Assembly: GCF_048544455.1 (NCBI RefSeq)
Contig: NC_133534.1
Location: forward strand, 223,104,292-223,168,291
DNA length: 64,000 nt
From: Silene latifolia
Lineage: Eukaryota > Streptophyta > Magnoliopsida > Caryophyllales > Caryophyllaceae
Reading direction: 5' to 3'
The position numbers and the translations under genes are program-made. This document shows positions 57,337 to 64,000 of the stretch, piece after piece. The notes beneath the pieces were generated by a model. The model had not been told where the DNA came from. It saw only the letters and a list, made by a program, of their open reading frames with translations, and did no database searches. The first letter of the stretch is position 1; each line of letters starts with the position of its first letter.

Positions 57337-57843
57337 TTAGTAAACTCTTTGATCCACCCTTGATAAAATTCTTGCAACCCTATCCTCTATTATGGCAAGC
57401 CTTTGGTCAAGATGAAACAAATCTTTTGTTACTGGGTCTCTTATCCCGTGGCATAGACAATATTCCTTGACTAAATTAGTCCCTCTTCTTATAGTAAGGA
57501 TACCAAACTTCACCTCTCGGCGTAAGGACAGACGGTAATCTCTTATAAATGATGGTTCATGGTCTCCAAGAAGAAACCGTTTAGCCCAAGCTTTGCATAC
57601 CTCTGCTACATTTTTGTTATCAGCTGTGGCCAACCTATTGAATATATGAGTACTCATAATATCCACATTGCCGAGGACTTCGGTAATAGGTGAACCCGTT
57701 CCCCGGTTTCTTTCAACACTATAGTCAACATCGAAATCCATTTGCATGGAGCGCTTTTTGTTGGCGATATATTCTTCTTTGAACAATTGTTTGTCCTCTT
57801 CCAATCTATTGATTGAATGAAATCGACAGTCAACAATTCTCAT
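57337..57843 (-). CDS. Hypothetical 168-residue basic protein
   Basis: No family is recognised. The protein starts MRIVDCRFHSINRLEEDKQL. The middle is mixed (GNVDIMSTHIFNRLATADNK, VAEVCKAWAKRFLLGDHEPS) and the C-terminal part looks helical with paired Arg/Asp (LDQRLAIIEDRVARILSRVD). There are no signal peptide or transmembrane segments. A TATA-like sequence (taaataaata on the minus strand, about 57915-57925) stands about 75 bases upstream of the ATG. An in-phase smaller frame from 57836 is a shadow. It is the longest frame in the small-gene cluster on the minus strand. Confidence 0.55.
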   Translation of the reverse strand: MRIVDCRFHSINRLEEDKQLFKEEYIANKKRSMQMDFDVDYSVERNRGTGSPITEVLGNVDIMSTHIFNRLATADNKNVAEVCKAWAKRFLLGDHEPSFIRDYRLSLRREVKFGILTIRRGTNLVKEYCLCHGIRDPVTKDLFHLDQRLAIIEDRVARILSRVDQRVY

Positions 57844-57849
57844 ATTTGA

Positions 57850-58139
57850 ATATTTTTTTATGTTAAATTATGTTTAATTTAACTTGAGATAGTCTTTTAG
57901 GTTGGAAGCATAAGGTATTTATTTAAGATGCGTGACCGTAATGGGTCTGTGGCCTTAAATACACAACTGTTTATTTGAAGAATGTAGCAGATAATGAAAG
58001 GTTACATGAAACTAAATTATTTGAAAAGATACCAAATATAATATTATGATATCTATTTTAAGTGAACATTACTAGACAATGTTCGTTTATACAACTTAAT
58101 TGATCAACTATTTTTTGTACGAAGTAGTAGGTCTAACTT
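57850..58139. other. Promoter side of the 57.3 kb gene
   Basis: AT-rich spacer with the TATA-like site described for the gene. Nothing else is recognised. Confidence 0.4.
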
Positions 58140-58144
58140 ATGGC

Positions 58145-58385
58145 GCTTTGTTTCTAGGTTTGGTTTATTTTAGGGTTGGTTGTTTTAGGGTTTCTAGTGT
58201 TTTAGGGTTGGTTGGGGTTATATTTAGTGTTTGTTAAGTATAATTATTTCTACGTCACGTTTATTTTAGGGTTGGTTTTGGTGGTTTTAGAGTTGGGTTT
58301 ATTTTAGGGTATGGTTTTAAAAAGGGTTTGTAGGGTTTTTTACTAGGGTAGGTTTATTTTAGGGTTTGTTTTTAAAAAAGGTTTA
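58145..58385. repeat. Degenerate telomere-like tract
   Basis: Many copies of ttttagggttggtt-like words and the plant telomere unit TTTAGGG stand on the plus strand, mixed with gtttatttt. It is too irregular for a functional telomere. It may be an interstitial telomeric relic, a repair patch or an expanded simple repeat. Confidence 0.6.
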
Positions 58386-58394
58386 CTCATTTCG

Positions 58395-59330
58395 TCTCGA
58401 TCTTAGGTTTATGTACCTATTTCTCTGTTAATTGATATGTAAATTACCTTTTTGGATGTATTACTGAAATGTTATTTACTAAAAATAGATTTTGATAACT
58501 ATTGAGTCATAGTCCATATTTGTCTGTCAATTGATATCTAAATTTCCTTTTTGGGTGTATTACTCAAATATTACTAAAATTATCATAATATAACTATTGA
58601 GTGATACTATAAATTTGTCTGTTAGTTGATATCTATTTCGTTTTTGGGTTCATTACTGAAATGTTATTACTAAAACTAGATTTAGATAACATTTGAGGCA
58701 TACTCCATCTGTCTCGGTCTCGGTCAATTGTTATCTATTTCCTTTTTTCTTATATTACTAAAAATAGATTTAGATAACATTTGAGTCATACTCCATCCGT
58801 CTCGGTCAATTGTTATCTATTTCCTTTTTTCTTGTATTACTCAAAATAGATTTAGATAACATTTGAGTCATACTCCATCCGTCTTGGTCAATTGTTATCT
58901 ATTTCCTTTTTTCTTGTATTACTCAAAATAGATTTAGATAATAGTTGATTAATACTCCATCCGTCTCGGTCAATTGTTATCTATTTCCTTTTTTCTTCTA
59001 TTACTCAAAATAGATTTAGATAACATTTGAGTCATACTCCATCTGTCTCGGTCAATTGTTATCTATTTCCTTTTTTCTTGTATTACTCAAAATAGATTTA
59101 GATAATATTTGAGTAACACTCCATCCGTCTCGGTCAATTGTTATCTATTTCCTTTTTCGGTGTACTACTCAAAATAGATAAATATCCACATTTCAGTCAT
59201 ACGCCATCCGTCTCGGTCAGTTGTTATCTTTTTCCTTTTTGAGTGTATTACTCAAAATAGATTTAGATAACAATTGAGTCATAGTCCATCCGTCTGGGCC
59301 AATTGTTAGCTATTTCCTTTTTCTGGTGGT
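58395..59330. repeat. ~82 bp tandem array built from a Stowaway-like end
   Basis: About ten units stand in a row. The clear ones from about 58700 on recur every ~82 bases and contain catactccatccgtctcggt, caattgttatctatttcctt, tattactcaaaatag and atttagataacatttgag. Earlier units (58405-58700) are more diverged. The ctccatccgtctcggtc word is the end of Caryophyllales-type Stowaway MITEs such as that at 26701 here, so the array appears to be a MITE end amplified in tandem. Confidence 0.85.
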
Positions 59331-59870
59331 TGTTATGTCAAATTTTCTTTATTAGGATTAAACTTATGTTTTGTTGAAGTCATTTAAAATTGAGAAGGAT
59401 TTATGTTAATTTGTTTACAAATTAATTGTTAATTCGTTTACTACTCATGGCATGTTTTATTTTGTTACAAAATAAATTATTGATGAATAAAATTAGGTAT
59501 ACTAAAATATTAAACCTACTACCAAAAACGTACGCCTAAAACTAGGTTAATAAACACATTACCTCGTAAATAGATGACATAATAAAGATTACATAGGGAA
59601 CTTAAGAAACACAATTTACTTGCAGCTTAAAAAAGAACAATATCATCATGAAATAACATTGGAATATTAAAGAAATGTCAGAACTCAATGGCCTTTTAGA
59701 TTAAAATATAAATTTATGAAAATCAAATTTAAGGAAGGTTATTTATATGTATATATTGTATATCTTATATTCCAAAAAAAAAGATAGTGGTTAATTTTCT
59801 TTAAATTGTATCAAATATTTTAGATTTAATGTTATATGTTACTTTTAATTTACTATATTGGCCTTTAGTG
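59331..59870. other. Gene-free stretch
   Basis: AT-rich spacer between the tandem array and the promoter of the gene at 60045. Nothing is recognised. Confidence 0.4.
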
Positions 59871-59966
59871 TTTTGGAGGGAAAGTTTACTACATTAAGTG
59901 TAATTTTGGAGGGAAATTTTACTACATTAGGGTAATTATGGAGGGAAAGCTTACACTATAAAATAA
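59871..59966 (+). repeat. Three ~33 bp tandem repeats ending at a TATA box
   Basis: Units with ttttggagggaaagtttact and then acattaagtgtaa stand in direct succession. The third runs into TATAAAATA at 59957-59965. They lie within 100 bases of the likely transcription start of the gene at 60045, so they may be repeated promoter elements. Confidence 0.65.
59957..59965 (+). promoter_or_regulatory. TATA box of the 60.0 kb gene
   Basis: TATAAAATA stands about 80 bases before the ATG, giving a leader of about 50 bases. Confidence 0.6.
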
Positions 59967-60044
59967 TCACCTCCCTCCATTTTTTATACACACAACTTAA
60001 CACTCAAGTAAAAGAAAAATCCTTTTATTACTCTATACAAAACA

Positions 60045-60479
60045 ATGTCGATGGAAAGAAAGGCCCACATGGCTGATCTTCTTTCTTTAAGGATGTTCAT
60101 GAGGGAAATGCTCAAGGAATCTGGAAAAATTGCAGTATCCAACGCAATTTCTAGAATCCCTATAACTCCAAATCGCTTACTAGATAACATGTACGAGGAG
60201 GAGTTTAACCTAATGTTCGAGTCAAAGCCGAGAAGAGATCGTTTGTACACGAGGGAAATAAACGGGGTCGTTGATGTTGCAAGGCCAAGTGATGAAGATG
60301 TCATTCTCTACCCGGTCAAGAATGATATTGTTGAGACACCAACTGCTAGAAGGAGCAACCGTGTAAGGTTAGCAACCCCAACAGTTAACACGCCGTCACC
60401 AAGGCCAAATGTTTTTACGAGAGGATTGAAAAGGAAATATGGATCTGAAAATATAATTGTTAGAAGACTACACTTCTAA
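60045..60479 (+). CDS. Hypothetical 144-residue basic protein
   Basis: Starts MSMERKAHMADLLSLRMFMR in a good context (acaATGTCG). No family is recognised. The N-terminal third is helical and Met/Leu/Lys-rich. The rest is probably disordered, with basic patches (ESKPRRDRLYTRE, ARRSNRVRL, RGLKRKYGS) that could serve in nuclear targeting or nucleic-acid binding. There is no signal peptide or membrane span. It has a clear TATA box and triple promoter repeat upstream. It is on the plus strand, opposite to the other small genes. Confidence 0.55.
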   Translation: MSMERKAHMADLLSLRMFMREMLKESGKIAVSNAISRIPITPNRLLDNMYEEEFNLMFESKPRRDRLYTREINGVVDVARPSDEDVILYPVKNDIVETPTARRSNRVRLATPTVNTPSPRPNVFTRGLKRKYGSENIIVRRLHF

Positions 60480-60526
60480 CAAGCTTTAATCTAAGGATTA
60501 ATATTAATTTAGTTATGAGGAGGGAT

Positions 60527-60551
60527 GGGGGGGGGGGGGAGGGGGAGGGGT
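60527..60551. repeat. G-run tract
   Basis: A run of about 13 G followed by further G blocks (agggggagggg). A second run of ten G lies at about 60690-60700 at the edge of the Tat element. Such runs can form G-quadruplexes and are also prone to assembly error. Confidence 0.7.
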
Positions 60552-60689
60552 TAGCAAGTATCTTTCGCAATTCTTTGTACTTCTATTTTGCATGCATAAC
60601 TTTCATTAATGGAGTTTATTTTCATATCAAGTGGATTAATTGTCTAAATCGTTATATTTACGTTTTAAATTAAGTTAATTTCACGTTGT

Positions 60690-63600
60690 GGGGGGGGGGG
60701 TGGAGGATGTGTGTTGATTTTACAAATCTTAATAAAGCATGCCCTAAATATTGCTATCCCTTGCCTCGAATAGATAGTTTAATTGACGCAACGGCAGTTA
60801 CACTATCGAGCCTCGCTAGACGCCTTCTCGGGATACCATCGGTATTCATGGCCGATGAAGACATGCCTAAGTGCGCATTCATCACCATACACGGCACATA
60901 CATGTATAAAATGATGCCGTTCGGTTTGAAAAAACGCCGCGCAACTTACACTAGGTGGTGGACAAAGTGTTTCAAGATCAAAAGGGCGAAACATCGAGGC
61001 CTACGTCGACGATGCTATTGTAAAAAGCAAGTCCGACGGTGCTGAGCACTTGGCCAATTTGAGCGAAACATTTTGTTCACTAAGGAAATACAAGATGAAA
61101 CTTAACCCAAAGAAATGCAACTTCGGTGTCCGGCAGGTAAGTTCTCGGCGTGCTTGTCGGCGCTGGGGAATTGATGCCAATCCAGAGAAAATCCAAGCAA
61201 TACTGGACCTCACGGAGCCGAGGAATCGAAAAGAGGTTATGATGTTGACCGGGAGGATGGCGGCTCTCGCCGTTTCATCTCGTCGGCCACCGACAAGAGC
61301 ACCCCATTCTTCAAAGTGTTGAAGGGGAATAAAGACTTCGGCTGGGGGAGGAACAGAGCACGGACTTTTCAGCAATCGAAAGCTCATCTTCTAACTCTCC
61401 CAACCCTGTCCCGGTGCCGATCCGGGGAGACGCTATATCTATACATAGCGATTACCTCGGCCACGGTCGTGTCGTAATCGTCGAGAAGAAGACAAGCAAA
61501 GCAACACCCAATCTACTTTATCGCCCATACACCGCTGGCCGCCGAAAGAAATTACCCACCGATCGAAAAAGCGACCTTTCTTTTGCCGTCGTTCCGCAAG
61601 GAAATCGAAACCTTACTTCGACGACATCCCGTGACGGTCTTAAGCGACCAGCCATTGGAGAAAGCATTGGAAAAATTGAAAAATCCGCAGGCTCATCAAA
61701 TGGGCAAGAGAGCTATCCCGGCCTCGGCATTCAATACAAGCCGAGGCCCTCGATAAAGGGCGGCACTTGCAGACTTCTGGCCGAGTGCACATATCAAGAA
61801 GAACCGAATCCGGAGTATGGGAAGTATACACCGACAGGTCCTCCACGATTTAACGGCTCAGAGCCGACATCCTTATCATCACCCCAAACGGGAACGAGTT
61901 TGAGTATGCCTTGAAGTTTACCTTCTCGACCTCGAACAACGAATCCGAATACGAGGCGGTGATAACCGGAGTCGAGCTAGCTAGAGTGCGGGAGCGGAAC
62001 ACATTGTGTTGAAGACGGACTCACTATTGGTGACTAACCAAATCAGAGGAGAGTATGAGGCTCGAGACGATGGGATGGTAAGATACCCGGAAAGGGTAAA
62101 AGCCGACATCGCAAAATTGAAATCTTTCCAAATCCAATGCATCCCTGTGTCCGAGAACAACCGAGCCGACGCTCTCTCAAAACTTGCCAGTTCAAGCATC
62201 AAGAATGTCACCGAACCGTCTTTGGTAGATATCAGGAATGCTAAAAGCATCACTGAGACCGTCGGCATGGTGGGCGACATAGAAGCCGAGACGACGTGGA
62301 TGACTCCGATGATGAAATACAAACTAACAAAAGAGTTACCGGAGGACCGCAGTCTCTCCCAGAAGATAAGAAGGATCGCCGCAAGGTACTTGGTGTTCGA
62401 AGGAGAAGTATACAGAAGGTCCGTGATAAGACCACTTTTGAAATGTGTCGGCCCAGCCGACGCGGAGCTCATACCGACAGAGATTCACGAAGGCATCTGT
62501 GGACATCACATGGGGGCAAGAACGCTAGCCCACAAAGCTCTCCGAGCCGGCTACTTCTGGCCCACCATGCTTGACGATTCCAGAGCTAAGACCAAGAAGT
62601 GCAAGAATTGTCAGATGCATGCTCCGGTGATACACGCACCTTCCCGAGACCTGCAACCAGTACTTAGCCCCTTACCATTTGCACAGTGGGGGATGGATTT
62701 ATTAGGGCCATTTCCGATGGCCTCCGGAGGAAGGAAGTACCTGATCGTCGCCGTTGACTAATTCACCAAATGGGTCGAGGCTGTCGTGGTACCTGCCAAG
62801 ACCACGGCGGCCGTAAGAAAGGTAATCTGGGAAAACATCATAACTCGTTTTGGGTTACCCCAAGTCATGGTATTTGACCACGGCCGAGAGTTTTGGAGTG
62901 ACATGGTGATGAACTGGCTAGAAGAGCTCGGTATCAAGTTTGCATACTCCTCTGTCTGCCAACCTCAGAGCAACGGGCAGGCGGAGGCAGCTAATAAAAC
63001 AATCCTAAACGGGCTGAAAAAGAAGGTTGAAGATCTAAAGGGAAGGTGGGCTGATGAACTACCCGGCGTCCTATGGTCCCTTAGAACCACGGAGAAAGAA
63101 GCAACGGGGTACAGTCCATTCCACCTAGTCTATGGGTCCAAGCCGTCCCGCTAATTGAAGCGGTGATCGACATTCGAACGCAAACCTTTAACCCAGTCGA
63201 AAATGAGGAAGGCCTGAAAGCCTCCCTAGACCTGGTCGAAGAAAGCCTAGACACGGCGCGACTTAACTTGGCAGTGTACCAAAACCGAATGAGAAGAGCA
63301 TACAACTGTAGGGTCCACAAAAGAGACTTAAGAGTAGGAGATCTAGTCCTAAGAAAGTCAGCCGCGACCAACAAAGGAAACATCCATGGTAAAATGACGG
63401 CCAACTGGGAAGGACCCTATAAAGTGGTTGAAGAAATGAGGCCGGGGACATACCGGCTGACAGACATAGAGGGAGTGCCTCTAATGAGCCACTGGAACAC
63501 AGACAACCTAAGGAAATATTTCATATAGCGGCGGAGGTGTCCAAGACCGCTGTGGGCACCCCAACGTGTGTTTATACCTTATAAAAGTGATCCAAGTTTT

Positions 63601-64000
63601 CCATCAAAATACTTGTCCCCTCCATAGTCACTACCGAAGTACAAAAGCGTATAAGCACTGTTGAGACGCAAATCTGACTGCCCCGGCTAATCCGGGAGTG
63701 GCAGAAGAAGCGATCAATGTGTCTATAGATACGGAAAGCAGTCAAAACGTAAACTCGGTTGCCTCGGCCAAAGCCGGGAGTGACGAGGGAAACGCGACTT
63801 GCCAACAACAGTTGATACTCGCCACAACGACCAACATGCTTAGGAACGTATAAGTACGGTTGCGAAACGCAAATCGGACGCCTCGGCCAGACCGAGAGTG
63901 AAAGAGGAAGCGATCAACACGTCTACAGATATTTAACGCTGCCGAGTCAGAACCCCGATTGCCTCGGCCAGGACCGAGAGTGACGGGGACACAACGACCG
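60690..64000 (+). mobile_element. Tat-lineage Ty3/gypsy element (Retand/Ogre-like), decayed
   Basis: A fossil on the plus strand. Parts in order are reverse transcriptase (WRMCVDFTNLNKACP, about 60.7-61.1 kb), RNase H (about 61.8-62.2 kb; NNESEYEAVITGVELA, NRADALSKLAS), the integrase zinc domain (HEGICGHHMGARTLAHKA, CKNCQMHAP), the integrase core (WGMDLLGPFP, FDHGREFWSD, QSNGQAEAANK) and the integrase C-terminal end (GDLVLRKS, WEGPYKVVEE), finishing near 63.53 kb. The NLNKACPK motif and the RNase H style fit the Tat branch. There is no LTR, gag or protease in the window, and coding is broken in several places. The GC content is higher than in the surroundings, consistent with a foreign element. 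The 3' side continues past the window. Confidence 0.88.
63640..64000 (+). repeat. Dimeric tandem repeats behind the Tat pol
   Basis: Blocks with gcctcggccaggaccgagag recur at about 63680, 63759, 63871 and 63961. The first and third are followed by gaagaagcgatcaa-type words and a gtctayagatay word, the second and fourth by gacggggacac-type words, so the true unit is a dimer of about 195 bases. A word like cgtataagcactgttgagac also recurs about 198 bases apart (63649 and 63847). Tandem repeats in the 3' untranslated region are known for Tat elements such as Retand. Confidence 0.75.

Noticed and set aside
58395-59330. CRISPR-like regular repeats
   Set aside because: Repeats and spacers are not distinct. 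The whole ~82 bp unit is conserved and the source is a plant nuclear genome.

Overview
The window is plant nuclear DNA, most likely from a eudicot of the Caryophyllales. The signs are a class III secretory peroxidase, a nuclear-encoded mitochondrial intron maturase, a cis-prenyltransferase exon, GT-AG introns, TATA boxes, and many nested LTR retrotransposons, MULEs, hAT, Stowaway and Helitron elements. The order-level placement rests on overall repeat character and a Retand-like Tat element, so it is an inference. No bacterial genes, CRISPR arrays, rRNA or tRNA genes were seen.

Layout. 1-26.6 kb is a retrotransposon nest. An Athila-like Ty3/gypsy element on the minus strand (528-4825, its LTR starting at 4826) is cut on the left by an LTR of another family (1-527). 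Its own LTR is cut by an 18.8 kb Ty1/copia element (4872-23695, target duplication CTATC). That element holds a second member of its own family (8151-18196, target duplication AAATG), which in turn holds a solo LTR (12217-13559, target duplication CATCT). Rearranged Athila LTR pieces, a last-exon piece of a cis-prenyltransferase gene (24154-24372) and a solo Athila-type LTR (25099-26579, target duplication ACACT) close this block.

26.6-34 kb holds a Stowaway MITE, a hAT-type element with an 8 bp target duplication that carries a non-coding LTR element, a 5'-truncated LINE, and more MITEs. One MITE ends about 25 bp upstream of the likely TATA box of an intact single-exon peroxidase gene (34284-35285).

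35.5-48.2 kb is a Russian doll of Mutator-like elements. An outer fold-back element (35553-48236) carries an inner MULE (35696-41895), which itself carries a copia element with an open polyprotein and a Helitron. The outer element also carries a chromodomain Ty3/gypsy element (42486-48069).

48.4-60.5 kb is the gene-bearing part. It has an unrecognised 188-residue ORF, the intron maturase (49300-51633, minus), a broken two-exon GRF-type zinc-finger gene, and a run of small unrecognised genes between 53.6 and 60.5 kb, most with their own TATA boxes. One has a tandemly duplicated promoter plus first exon, and two others are a paralogous pair of which one is broken. A telomere-like tract and an ~82 bp tandem array separate the last two. 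From 60.7 kb to the end is a decayed Tat-lineage Ty3/gypsy element with dimeric tandem repeats behind its pol.

The host genes do not form an operon or pathway. The small-gene cluster at 53.6-60.5 kb is the best candidate for something undescribed.
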